A stretch of DNA of 64,000 bases from Sistotremastrum niveocremeum HHB9708 (Eukaryota; Basidiomycota; Agaricomycetes; Sistotremastrales; Sistotremastraceae). The notes below the pieces were generated by a model. The model saw only the letters and a list, made by a program, of their open reading frames with translations, ran no database searches and was not told the origin of the DNA. Position numbers and translations under genes: made by a program. Of the stretch, positions 30,827 to 43,080 are shown piece by piece (within the stretch, counting starts at the first letter, position 1; every line of letters begins with the position of its first letter). The stretch lies in contig KV419404.1 in the NCBI GenBank assembly GCA_001630475.1, positions 706,066 to 770,065 of the forward strand, in the 5' to 3' direction.

Positions 30827-33212
30827 TCATGAAGCTTCTGATTCATCGACGAAGATGTCGGTGTAGTGTTCCAGAATCGTCTCAATGGCTCGATTCTGGA
30901 ATGTCGTGTCGGACATGCCACTAGCAGGCATATTTCCTGACGACGATGCCCCGACTCCGTTTGTCTGTCCGTTCGGTACCTGCGAGCCTGCTGCTGGCGG
31001 TGCCGACGATGATTGAGATAATGAATGATTTGGATTTTGGTTAGGCTGAACGCCAAACAACGTTGGCCCAAAGACGATTGAGAGATTTGATATCGACATT
31101 TGGTTGCTCTCCTCTTCTCGGGATATTCTAGGGCCACGGAATGTTCAGCAGTCTATACCCGCTCATGGTAAGGGCAACTCACCGATACAGATGTCCCATG
31201 AGGTATTTCAGAGTAGCATAGTTAGGGTCCGGTAATTCATTCACACGTTCATGTAACCTAATCTGGCGTAATCGGTCGTTGTCAATTTCTATCGTGTGTT
31301 AGTTTGACATGGTATAACGATATATGTGTGAGCGTACTGGCAGCATCGACGAATCCATTATGCAACTGATGCGTGAGCAATGGTTCGGGCAGCTCACGCA
31401 GCCATAGTTTTGTTACGCCTGCGATATTGTTGATATCCGACGTCCATTCCTCAGAATCCAGGTCAACAGCATCGATGTCTGACAATGTATAAATATCCAC
31501 TAGGAGGCATGTTCTTGACAAGCCACGTACCTCGGTCCAATCGCTCTTTCAGTTTTGCCACCTTTAACACGGTACCGCTGATACGATATATGCCTTGACT
31601 TCGCAGGCCCCATCGTTCGATAGCTTCACAGCATTTGGTCAAGACAAGAGGAATCTACAAAGCAATCAAGCTTCAACTTTTAACAGTCTGAGAGCCGTTA
31701 CCTCCACGTTATCTCGAGCCATTTGCTCCGTAAGATCGACGCCAAAGGTTGGCCGTCCCTTATCTGGAATCTGTGAAGTGCTGGCAGATGCCGACGAATG
31801 CGAAGACGATTGGGGCATATGTGAGGGTAGAGGAGGCAACTATATGCGGCGTCGAGGGGAGTTGTACAGCTAAAGAAAGGTGTGCTCACGAAGCCTTCTT
31901 CCCAAGGCCCTTCCCGACGTAGAATACGACCACTAATTGTCCCAGCGCCGACAGATCCCGAATTGAATGCGACAGTATAATTTTGCATATATGTCTTGAA
32001 GTCCCCCCGATTGTCTATTGAATCCATCGTCGCCTTCAGACCTGCAAGACAACAATGAGTTTTGTAATTCATGGTTGAATTGTGATATGTGACCTTCTTC
32101 TGTCCCGACCGGGGATAGGGTGGACCCTTCACCAAGTATAATGCTTTCGTAGAGGAAAGCATAACGTGTGAAGTGATACTGCATGCCCAGGTCAATTTCA
32201 TCTGAGCATTCTTTCAGTGCTCTGAGAATGCGAGGCAGCTGGAAGTTGAAGTATTCCTGGCGCATGGCTTGGGTATCGAGCACAGCCTTTCGGAAGGTAT
32301 CTGATGCAGTTGACATTCTGGCACGTACGTCGTCTTCCTGACGTTGAATCTGGGACGAGATGAGATGAGGAGGTCGGAAAATAAATTTCCTAGGCTCACA
32401 TTTGCCGGATTCTTTCCCTTCAGTAGTAAACCACCCTTAGCTACAGCCTTGCCGATTGCACGTTTTCCACTCGGATTGCCTTTCACAGTGTGTTGCAGCC
32501 CCGTGTCTTTGATGGATTCGCCTTCTTTCGCTACAAGTATGCGTTCAAGCTCCTCTCCAGTCATGTCAAACCTGTTCTTAGCCTTCTCCATCGACTGCTC
32601 AGCGTCCAGCAGCGACCGTTCATATCGAGACGCAAGGTCTTTCGTCTGAACACAACTTCAGGCAACTTCCAAGATACTGAGACAATCACTCACTTGTTTT
32701 CGATTCTTGTCCACTTCCTTAGCCAGTTGAGCAAGCTCCTCACTCATCTCATTGAGTCTTTGAGCGAAGCGAATTCGGCTCTCGGCGATTGACTCGTGAA
32801 CCTTCATGGATTTCTGCCACGCAGCGACAAAGGAACCAGCCTTGCCATCGTTCATGGAGTACACCTCTGAACTGGTCTTCGAGACCTTTTGCATCGCTCT
32901 CCCATACTCGTCCTCCAGAAGCGCCCGCTTCTTGAAGAATACCGAGGCTTCCCGACATGAAACCATATTCTGCTTGATGCGGTCGAGAAGCAACGGGACA
33001 CCACAATCGAGTTCACAGAGTGCTCGTAAGACGGCTTCATCGAAGGTAGGCTCGACCACGGTCGCGGTACTCCCATCTTTCCAAGTGTCTGTGCTTAGAC
33101 GTGGCGGTTGCTGTGACGTGTTACTGGGGTTTGCGGACGATGGGGAATCTGAATATTCCCATGCTGCCAGAGCGCCGCGAACGTCGTCGGGCATGTTCGA
33201 TGGCTGTGGCAT
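30827..33212 (-). CDS. RGD1: F-BAR plus RhoGAP protein, Rgd1-like
   Basis: Rgd1 is a GTPase-activating protein for Rho3/Rho4 that binds curved membrane through its F-BAR domain and acts in polar growth. Start MPQPSNMPDDVRGALAAWEY. The F-BAR domain begins DEAVLRALCELDCGVPLLLD and continues with RALLEDEYGRAMQKVSKTS. The middle exon has a Lys/Gly-rich insert (GKAVAKGGLLLKGKNPAN). The RhoGAP domain reads PLVLTKCCEAIERWGLRSQG, then IYRISGT with the Arg finger, KLWLRELPEPLLTHQL and NLSIVFGPTLFGV. The end is HYTDIFVDESEAS. About ten exons. The domain order and size match fungal Rgd1. Confidence 0.88.
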
Positions 33213-33995
33213 AGTGAGCCAGATAGCAGTAAATCTGCAAGTGGTAATGGCTCACAGGGGGACGAAGTCAGGTGTTAGGATCCGATGTCCGTTTCCGGTT
33301 CTCAGGCTCTAATATTTCTCCTGAATTTGACCCTTGACAAGACGCTCGTTCTCGCCTTTCAATCGAACGTCTCTTGAATATTCTTAGCAGAAGAGTTCAG
33401 AAATAAGGTGGTTTCAGGTTCTGTCGGAATTCATTCATCGATGGCAATCTAATATCGGTTCAGTTGCCTCAGGAGGTCGTGATCGTCCAGCGCAACTGAG
33501 CGTTGCATTTGTTCTGAGCAACCTAAGTGAGTATGAAACGCAAAATTCACTTGATTGATATGTGATTATGCTAATGGGGACGCTAGCTTATATCGTTTTC
33601 TTTCAATTTGCCACTGGACCTTTAGAACTCTGTCTAGCTAGACGCAGGGCTTGATTTTTATTCCCGAGGAGCTGGATAAAGCATCTGTCAGCTTGAACCC
33701 TGAAGATGGCATGATGGGAACTGTCTGCGGCCAGAATTGACTTTCGGTACATGAAATAGGCACTCGTCGCACGCTGGAATGGCGCTCACTGTTGATTACG
33801 TGCGCAGGCTGTTTATTGCATCCTTGGGTTAGGCTTCATTTCCTCCGGAGGGGAACCGACATTCTGTTTTAGGCAACTCGACGCTCCGGCATCGATCTAC
33901 AACATTAGGCGGTCGACTCGTCCCCTCACGAACCCTGCGCTCCGGAAGGCTGGCGGAGCTGAAACAACCTAGTAACCTTAGAATTCCTGCAGGTT

Positions 33996-34028
33996 GATGT
34001 CGATCTTTGCTAAGCGAGATGTCGATCT
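33996..34028. repeat. Direct repeat of 11 bases in the gene-free block
   Basis: GATGTCGATCT occurs at 33996-34006 and again at 34018-34028, with similar following bases. It is a small local duplication. Confidence 0.7.
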
Positions 34029-34890
34029 ATGTTAATCTGGACCTGTCCAAATTCCCGGTATTAGGTCGCTTTCGCAACCTTCCGAGTTTGATGATTGACG
34101 CTGCGTTTCAACACTCTCCAAAGTCTATTGTGGCATGCAGTATGACCACGTCCTCGTCGCACAACTCGATACAACGGAACAGAAATGTATCTTCACGGTT
34201 GATTGAGGCTTCCCGACTGTCTGTTTTCGGAGGTGCATCCCACGAGTCTGGTTCTGTTGTTGACAATGGCGGAGATGAGATTCATTGACACGAAAGCAAG
34301 ATAGGCTATAGAAGGTGTAGAAAGCGTGCGTATAGATGCGCAGGTTGTCTGATACAGTGACATTACCATCGCTGAGAGCTTCTCGAATTGCTGGCGTACG
34401 ATTAATAAATCAATCCCAAGACAACTTGTATTCAAACTCCCATGCCGAACGCGGACCAAAAGCAATATTGCCTCAAATTCTGCGCCGCCGTAGAAGCTCC
34501 GTTTACGACGCCATTGTTCGGCGGTGGGTATCATCATCGTCTGAGTGGCCATATACTCAATTTGGAGGTGTCAATTTGCTTCCGCTATCAGGGAAGTATT
34601 TCGCTTTTGGAAATCAGGGTACATGTAACCAAACGTGTGCCACGCGCGACAATGATCGGGCTTAGGAGCCAAGCAACCGGCTCATCAGCTCCGCTGCGCC
34701 CTGACTATCTTCGACCGCCATTCGTTGTCGAGCGAAGACAGCGGAATGTCAAGAGCTTCTGGATGATGATTTTATTTATACTATTTCGCTTATTCTCACA
34801 ATCGGGAATTTGGGGGGAGAGGGTTGCTGCACGTGAGACTTTGTCTTGAAACTCCTTCCATTAATCTTGCAGCCGAGACTAAGAGCTCAG

Positions 34891-34904
34891 TAGCCTGCAG
34901 GCTA
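34891..34904. repeat. Perfect 14-base palindrome
   Basis: TAGCCTGCAGGCTA is its own reverse complement. It lies in the gene-free block. It may be chance. Confidence 0.7.
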
Positions 34905-37900
34905 GTCCCTGAAGAGGGAGCGTTGGATCACAACCAGGCTACCAAGTCACAAAATGGATGCTTGATAGGTATTTCCTACTCATTGCCTAGCGATTGCTAG
35001 TCTCAGTGAAAGTCCCGCCGTTCGGCTTCCGTAAGTACGCGGAACATGATGTGCCTGCATGTTCATTGAAGGGTTTGTAGCCTTAATAATGTCGATACGT
35101 CATCTTTTTCCTTGCGAATGAATCTTTGGATGGTTCTCTATTGGTCAGCCTAGTCACAAACGAAGGGTCCTGCCGTGGGTCGTCTACCTCTAGCATAAGG
35201 ACCCAACTATGCACGGGAAGCCGACCAACAGGGTCCCGAGGATACGCGATACTAGATCTTGAGAGCAAACCAGAACTTCAGCTCTAGAAGATGACGAAAG
35301 ACTTGATATGACGGGCCTCGGTCACATCCCAGCAGGGCCGGCGTGGCTTCTCCGTTCTGTCGACTAGCCACGAAGAGCAAGACATTGTGCCGATGTAAGC
35401 AGCAGGATCGGGATGCAAAGCTCCAATCGAAGATGGGCCGGACGGGATCAAAAAATCTGTCCCCTGGAAATTTCGCTTCCCTTTCTTCTTCGATTAATAG
35501 ACTGTGAACGATCGAAGTGTGTGGGCTGCAGCACCATTACGTATTTCTCCGCAAGCGCTAGATATCACACACACATACGGATGGCTGATTCGGTTATCTC
35601 TGCAGCCCTAGACCTCTCTGGGCAGAAGAGGTGCATTTCGAACAACCCCGAGCTCGGCGGCCTTGCAAGTGTTCGCAGAACAGGAACAACTCAGCGGGTA
35701 CACGTAAATCCCCAAAACCCAAGTGGAGACCATGAAAATGGCAGTCTGAGGAGATCGGCTGACTCCTAGATCTAAAGTTCCCCCATCAGAATGTTTGCCA
35801 CGCTTTAGTGACATTCACAAATGAAAACACACGCGTTGTCGTATCATGAAAGGAGAGGCATCGCCTTCTCCCAATTGTATGGGACAGATTGTGTAAATCT
35901 TCACCCGTCCGTTCGAAGGCACCGCGGCGGAAAAGTGTAGATTTAGATTCCGCTAACTGAGAGAATTCGCCCCATAGACACATTTCCCCCTATGTTTGAC
36001 TAGAAAAGGTGATTCAAATCAGCGCACAATCTATTCGGGGTTAGTGGTTCTGACCTCGGCGACGCACGCCATGCACATTGCCTGCAATCTACAGGCTTTT
36101 GCCGCCACAAGACATTCACATTTACATTCACCTGATCCCAGGCCAAAGTTTCGTCAACCTCGCTGCCAGGGACGCCGTGGCTGGGTTTCGGGCGAGCTTG
36201 ATTCGGCGCCACACTCGAAAAAATCTCCGAGCCTCAGTCTGAGTTGGTCCTCTCTCCGGTCGCGTTCTGTCGTATGTATGACAGCATGCGTTTTACGCAT
36301 GGTCTATTGCCCTAGTTTCAGCTCGGGAAAGGCACCGTCTCGTTCCTCCTCAGGACCGGACCGGTTTTGCGCTCCATCCATATCCTTCATCGATGTCACT
36401 GGCCCCATGTGATGGTTCTTGCCAGGCCGGCATTGTTATCGAGCGCGTTCAAGAACGAGGGAGGGGTTGTCGACTGTATGTTACAAAGAAACGACGGGGA
36501 AAGAGCCAGAGCGAAAGAGGTGTACAGATCTTGAAAAATCGTCTGACGGTTCGACTCAATATCTCTCTATTGCTGCTGTAGCTCAATTGTTTTCGGCACC
36601 AGTACATGATGAGCAATTTCCAGCTCTTATCTCGTCAACAATGCCTTGATCGGGAGTCATCCTGCCAAAGAAAACCATCAGTCACATGCCTTGGCTTCGC
36701 ATCGAATGCAAGTCACGTTTGGGCGCAAGTTTCAGTGCAGTTGTGCTGCGCCCTATTATGCAGCTGGCTATGTCGACAATTCGTCCTATGACAATCCATC
36801 TGGGAGGTGGTTCTGAATGAGCAGAATATGAGATGCCAGGATAGACTTACGCGTTGTGATCCCGTTGGATACCTATGGGTGCATCCTTCATAGTGGACGA
36901 CACTGACGAGTACGTAGCACATAGCTTTCTCTGTGTTTAACACGCTGATAACTGGGCCAGACATGCTCTAACCTTTATTAGAGTTCAAGGATCAAGCTGA
37001 AGCACTTTGGTGATGGTGGAAGTGGCAGTCCCGTAGAGCTATCGATGACGGGAGGAAGTGACTGTCGCCATGCCTTATGTATGAGTGGCATAGCCAAAGT
37101 GAGACTGTGTTAACAACAGAAATGTCCACTTACAGGCATCAACAGCCAATCGCGGAACAGGACAATCATATCACTGCGATGACATCGGCGAATCGAGCGC
37201 AGTGCAGCACCCAAAGGCCTGGAAAGGCCCTCATGCTCCAGGTGATTGGACATCGACTTTTTTTGTCTAAACAGTGAATTTATTGACCGCTCCTTCAGAC
37301 GGCGTACAAAGCGCCGTGGGAATAGTATTTCCGGCTCCGAACAGTCCCGTAGCGCGGATATGCAGGCGTTTCAGCTCAGGAGATCGTAGCAGTTATTGTC
37401 CACTGAGGATTCACCGAGCGGGACAAGGTCGCTACGGCTTGGAGCGCCGATTGATCCATGACAATGCTCGATGCGTTTTTGATCAATCAAGGAATTCTTC
37501 TGACTTCCTGCGATAGCTCTGGACCTGTCCGCATGATATGCAATCGCGGAGAAAAAGACAGGAGTCATGTTGGTCCATGTCCCTGGGACAAGGAACGGCG
37601 CCAGAGAGATGAGATTTAAGTTCGTAGTCATTTTAACCCAAATTGCAGCTTGCTGTGGGTGAATCTCGACGTTAGCCAGCGAAGGATAAAACGACTAATC
37701 AGAAACCTCGTTATCTCTTGAGTGGTGTCGGCCACGTGATATTAGACGTGAAAGTTTAAAGATGGCCGTTTACCCCAGCTCCCCTGGAAATAAGCTACAG
37801 GGTACGCCTTCCAAGTTCAAAAATGGGTCGCGGAATGTGAATTTGTGCTTACATAATTGCAGTTCTGAGAGAACCTGCCGCACCACTGGCAGTGGCCGAC

Positions 37901-38146
37901 AAGCTTAATTAGGCGCGTCTCAGAGCATCCCATTCATACAGACAGATACATCAAGTATTTACACGAGCTGGGCGCTTTCTCTCATACTTATTAGTTCCTC
38001 GATCTGCTCACGCTAAGCTCATTCAGTTGTCGCAGAGGACTTCCGGATGTCAGGGAATTACCCTGCAGCTGCCCAAGAACCCCATCTTGACCCCACGGTC
38101 ATCAACCCATGTGTCCAAATGCCCCCATTGGGGATCCGTAAGCCCA

Positions 38147-40793
38147 CTAGGCTACTTGACTGGCACCCTGTATGGTTAAGCGTGCGAAGTAGTTGGCGAA
38201 GGCGAAGCGAACTAGCTCGAGCTTTTTAAGTGCCTCCTTCTCGCCGCCGGTTTTGGTCTTGAGTGATTTGCCGAGGCCACCGAGATAACGATCACCAGTT
38301 CCCTCTGCAAGATTTACAGCCACTTCTTCGACGCGCCGTAGTAGCTCATAAGCGTCTACTTGGCTGAAATGCAACTCACTCTCTGCTGAGTATCAGGGGA
38401 GGGTGAATTGCGTGAGAAACCGAGTGACTTGCCGTCAAGTAACAGCTCCCCAACATCTACAAGCAATGCCGCCCACCACGCTGTTGGCACAATGTCTTGC
38501 CGGAACATATCTGCAAGATGGCGAGCTGACTTTGAGGAATCCCCATTCGCACGATGGATCTGAAACTCAGTGTAATTCAGCAAGAAAGCTAGACTGTGTA
38601 GGCCGTTTGGGCCTGGATGTCGATATGCGGTATGAAGACTTGGTGGAATCTCGTTGATGAATTTCAGTAATGCATCAGGACCTAGAGGATATGTCGAAAA
38701 AAATTATCAGACATTTGGGCCAGGTATTGTGCATATACAGTGACAATACCTGTCTCCAAATAGTTCTCCATGACTTGATTGACTACTCGGTCAATACCTT
38801 GACGATCTCCCGAAGTCAATGAATAACTCAGAGCCTCCCCAAGACGGCCTCGGTCAGCCAGCTGTCTAGCTGCAATCTAGCAGAGGAAAGTCAACAGAGC
38901 GCAAGTCTCTCTGGATAGCACCTACCCTAGTGACTGTGGCGATGACCCATTCGCGGTTGTGCTCCTGCGCTAACCGCAGTACATGACTCGATATGACAGT
39001 GGGCTGATCACTATTATCCATGGTAACGTCATCTCCTCGACTATCTACGGTCTGGGGGTCCTTGTTAACGCCGACGGCATCGAAGTCGAGCGGCGTCCGC
39101 AGCAAGATTTCATCCGCCATTCTGAGACCCACGGGACCACAAGACTGCATATAGGCCACGGCAATCATCCACTGCCCCGGGTCACTTAAAATTGACTCCG
39201 CATATTCAAAAACACACTGATCTCGCAATGATACACCTGTGCTAGGGGAGGTCAGAGACGTCTGTCGGAGTTCCAAGGAATGGACCAGAGAGCCTACTCG
39301 TCATCAGCCTGAGCATCAAGAAGCTCTTGATTTTGGAGAATATCGGCCAAGTGGGCACCCAACCAAGGGTCTAATTGCATGGCTATGTCCAGAGCTTTCG
39401 GTAGGTCTTCGGAGAACAGTTGGATAAGCATCATTTCCTCCAAATCTTCTTCATCCGGAGGCATTTCACCAAGCAAACCACCGACAAGCTCTCTGTCCAA
39501 ACGTTCAATTCATGGGCGGTTTGTTGATCATTCAACCTACGGAAGATGATCGCGCTCCAGCTTCTCGTCACCCCAAAGACCCCAAACAGAGACGATTTCG
39601 CGCCAACCAAACCCTAGATCTCTCCCGAGACGTTTGATGACGATTTCATCCCCATCCAACACATCGAGGATATCAGTGAGATAAGCCCACCAATCTTCCC
39701 TCGCCAGCTGAGGCACCCCATCGAACTCGGACCGAAACGAGGATAGTTCTTGCAACCATCGCTTTCTCAATGGTTGGAACTGTATCTTAGAGACCGTTGT
39801 AGCGCGGGGTAACTTTTCCAAGAGCGCACTGAGCTTCGGAGCGAGAGACTGGAGGTATTTCGATGGATGTGAAGAGAGAAGGCGCAGAAAGTGTTGCAAA
39901 GGGGGGATGATGCCGCGTAGCGTGTATCTAGAATGGGAAAAAAGTATAAAGCCATAAAGGCTAAATAGAGTTAAAAGACACCAACTTCGTCAAGGTAGGC
40001 CAGAAATCTTCATCGAGCCAGGGTCTCTCTTGATCGGCGAGGTTAATACCTTGTTGAGATGTCGGTGAAACGTAATGACGATTCAACCAATCCAAGAGGT
40101 CTTCGCCGAAGATACCAACGTCGGACTTGCCCGCACTTAGGAGGCGAAACAAATCGAAGATAGCGTCTAGTGTTTGGTAATGCTCCACGGCGCTCGGGGG
40201 GCAGTTTTCTATCTGACGAGATAACTCAGTACACGTAATGTAGAGCGAGGCCGCCATCTCACCTCCAGCCGTCGAATATGCCCTTTCAATGTCATGGAAT
40301 AGCCCTCCAGAATCTCGGGAAGCAGTGGCCGATAGTGTTCTGGCAAGATCCTTGAAATCAAATATAAATCCGTTTAGAGAGGAGATTCTTTTGACAGAGT
40401 GAAATTAGCAACTTCTCGTTTTCGAAGTATTCTTGGGTTCGGGTCCATTGAACAGAGGAATCGGAGACTAGCTGAAACACTCAAGATGATGCGATTGTCG
40501 CGCTCCCGAACAACTCGAAACATGCCTTCCTCATTAAAGGATAACTCTCCTGTCTCCCAAGGTACACGTTTGATTCATATTGCACGTCTCTAGCCTCCGT
40601 TCGGTCGTACTCGTGACGAATGAGATGAGAGAACACCGCAATAAAGACAGGAACACACCTTGGCAATTGTGGGATATACACAGAAGCTGTTTCCTCGGGG
40701 CGACAAGGCGCTCGAGATAGTCCGTCCAGACGCAACGAAGTCATCGCTGGAAACGAACAACGGTGGTGCCAAACTTCCTGACGGTAAAGCCAT
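38147..40793 (-). CDS. NUP85: Nucleoporin Nup85 (Nup75), Y-complex of the nuclear pore
   Basis: Nup85 is an alpha-helical scaffold subunit of the Nup84/Nup107 complex. Start MALPSGSLAPPLFVSSDDFV. The following exons are helical, with ELSRQIENCPPSAVEHYQTL, EDFWPTLTKLV, and the Trp-rich block REDWWAYLTDILDVLDGDE. The family motif ILLRTPLDFDAVG lies near 39075, followed by HVLRLAQEHNREWVIATVTR and RGRLGEALSYSLTSGDRQ-type text. The C-terminal exons are RVEEVAVNLAEGTGD and LVRFAFANYFARLTIQG, ending ASQVA. There are about eight exons. It is head-to-head with KEI1, 243 bases apart. Confidence 0.83.
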
Positions 40794-41036
40794 AACCAGT
40801 GATAGTACGAGTTGAACGCGTTAGTGATGAACGCCTAGAAAGAGACCGAATCCCCAGATTGAATAATTTGAAACAGTTTTGAAGACGGTGAGCACTTCAG
40901 GAGACGCGTTTGAGCGCGCCAACTTGGATTTTTTGAGACACGAGAGTTGCTGACATAATCAGTGAACATCGGCGCTCGACGGAGACTCAGGCTGTTCAAG
41001 GCAACCGCAACTTTCACTCTCCTTGAACTTGCCTTG

Positions 41037-42035
41037 ATGCGAATAATGCTTCGCCAGACATGGCGTCCGCCTCCATTTACCTCCTTCATGGGCGTGATGG
41101 ACCTCAAAACAGGCGTTGGATTAGCCCTTCTGTTTGCGGTAAGGAACCTTCGACCAGGCGTCGTCATTTCGCGAAACTCACGAACCATTCAGCTGTTTAA
41201 CAAGGTTGCAGGCGTTTACGGATTGATTGCAGTGTTTACCGGAGGGACCATTGCACAAGTCTCTCTTTATATCTATTCGATCGCTACATTGGCACTCTTC
41301 TTGTGGGGACTGAAAGCAGTCAACGAGGTGAGTATTGTCAGTGACAAGTTGACCCCTCTAATGCCCTAAATGTAGGAAGATGCTCGTAATGTATTCTACA
41401 TTGCTCATCTCTTCATCTGCGACCATCTCTTCTCGACTCTTTGGCTCGGGTACTTCTCTGTCTTGTGGTGGGTCTATACAGCCCATGATGGCAGACCCAC
41501 ACCCCATTCCGCCGCTCAGCTTGAGCTGATAAAAGGCGCCGATGGTGGTCGTAATATCACGGAAGCCGAGCGTACAGAAATGGCTATGGCACTTTGGAAC
41601 CGAGAAAAGCATTTTGCTGCGTTCCTTCTTGCCGCAGGTTGGCTGATCAAGGTGCGCTGAAAAGAATCGTCTCGGATATTTTTAACGGCTTCCTAGATAT
41701 ACTTCGCGGCACTACTTTACTCTTATGCAGTCCATCTCCGTCGAGGAACCTATCGCACACTCCCTCTGTCCAAACCTCTGTTAAACGCCTACGACCGTTT
41801 GACGCCCTCCGCAACCCGCAATACCTTCGATTTCCAAGGCGAAGGCGATGAATTCGAAGCAGATGATGCTGTATTCGAAGCCCGTCATAACCGAGTTCCT
41901 AGTAACGGAGCATACTCGAAATCAAGATCACAAAGGCGAAGGGAGGATCTAATTGAAAGCTCGGGTGAAGTCATATTCGATGACAGCGAAACGCTTGTCA
42001 ATGGCGATATACCCGCTCCTCGTAGGGTATCATGA
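41037..42035 (+). CDS. KEI1: Kei1, regulatory subunit of inositol phosphorylceramide synthase
   Basis: Kei1 partners Aur1 in the Golgi to make inositol phosphorylceramide, the fungal sphingolipid step. Starts at Met 41037 or 41046 are both in frame. The Kei1 block DLKTGVGLALLFA joins LFNKVAGVYGLIAVFTGGT across an intron (41140-41192). QVSLYIYSIATLALFLWG follows. Next exons give YIAHLFICDHLFSTLWLGYF, WWVYTAHDG and, after an intron at 41653-41695, IYFAALLYSYAVHLRRGTYR. Four membrane segments are expected. The cytosolic tail is acidic, then basic (SKSRSQRRRED), and ends PAPRRVS. Introns are consensus. Confidence 0.8.
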
Positions 42036-42221
42036 GGATTCCTTTCGAGAGTGGATGGTTCGACCACTATAACTTTGCGCTATCTTGCTACGTCCTTCTC
42101 TGTCTGGTTACCTAGTAATGTGTTTCTGATTTCTTCAATTAACTAATATAAATATCAAGCCATGATTAAGAGGTGGTTGTAAAACAAGTAAGGAATCGTG
42201 GATTGTGTCTCGGCGTCACAT

Positions 42222-42779
42222 TCAAACAAAGCGTCGATCTCTTTGCTCCTTTTCCATCCTTTCACGCTGAGCTCGATGTTCCGCCATTTTCTGAACAAGG
42301 TGAGTACCAAAGGCTTATTTCAAGAACTCGAAGTAGCTTACAGCTTTCAATGCTTCTAGAGTTGAAAATGCAGAATCAATAGCAGATTCAGAAATGTCCG
42401 CAAGCTGCAATGATAATGACAAAATGAGTCGTCTGCGCACAATCTAATCCAAGACACGTACAGTATCAGTTGCCTGGCTTCCGAATTCTCGCCAAGTCTC
42501 CGAGTGATCTCGCCACGGAGATGGATCGGACCGACGACGTCCATCGATTTGGCGGTCGTGGACGTCGGCGTCACGGACTTCGTCGAAGTGCCTTGGCTCT
42601 TCACGATCTGCTAGGGGCCGAGGCTCGCGGCGACCACGGTAGCCCATGGAATCGCGCTGTTTACTATGATGCCACCATGTCGCAACGCCAGCACCGATAA
42701 AGAACCAAAGGAAACGAGGGCTCCTGCGCCGAAGAAAGTGAGGATATGCGGCAGGATGATGATAATGAGGCGTATACAT
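42222..42779 (-). CDS. Unknown small protein with one membrane segment and a charged tail
   Basis: I do not recognise this family. Start MYTPHYHHPAAYPHF, then SPRFLWFFIGAGVATWW as a single short membrane segment close to the N-terminus. A highly charged region follows (RGRREPRPLADREEPRHFDE and RQIDGRRRSDPSPW). Two introns (about 42407-42462 and 42298-42345) lead to LADISESAIDSAFSTLEALK and then a basic/acidic helix, AEHRAQRERMEKEQRDRRFV, at the stop. About 155 residues. It looks like a tail-exposed anchored protein, perhaps mitochondrial or ER. Confidence 0.7.
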
Positions 42780-43080
42780 TGAAAAATATGATGTGTGAAG
42801 CTGAGGAAGTTGTCTGATGAGGAGTACTTAGGTCGCGCTCTTCTGCTTATTATTTAAACATCTCTATTCCTGCGGCCGCGTCTTGCGAATTCGAGCGGCA
42901 ACACAGCGACTCGCAAGCAGGCACCAGACGTACTGCGACCGGCACGGCACGGCATCTCGGCGGCTCCGACGGCTCCGACGTCTGCTCGCCGCCGCTAGTG
43001 CCGAAGCGAATATGTGAAGGTGATGTCATGACCTCCTCACTAATAACTGGCTGCTGGACAGCAGAAGGGGGCACCTTACT
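42780..43080. promoter_or_regulatory. 301-base divergent promoter region
   Basis: The spacer separates the small membrane protein gene from TOK1. It contains a GC-rich stretch with small tandem units (CGGCTCCGA repeated near 42958-42980). No gene is seen. Confidence 0.5.

Larger units (their letters stand above)
33213..38146. other. 4.9-kb stretch without a supportable gene
   Basis: This is the longest non-genic block in an otherwise dense window. Open frames reach about 135 codons but start at non-ATG codons or lack any motif, and neighbouring frames do not join through plausible introns. No terminal repeats, polymerase or transposase motifs were recognised by eye. It includes the RGD1 promoter at its left and the 3' flank of NUP85 at its right. 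It may hold noncoding RNA, decayed sequence or species-specific genes that I cannot see. Confidence 0.5.

Noticed and set aside
34193-34552. 119-codon minus-strand frame with hydrophobic runs
   Set aside because: No recognisable family, no neighbouring exon joins in frame, and it lies in the gene-free block.
36549-36560. GGTTCGACTC resembling a tRNA B box
   Set aside because: No A box, acceptor stem or cloverleaf could be folded from the upstream bases.
33213-38146. Decayed mobile element filling the empty block
   Set aside because: No terminal repeats, target-site duplication or enzyme motif was recognised, so a mobile origin is only a possibility.
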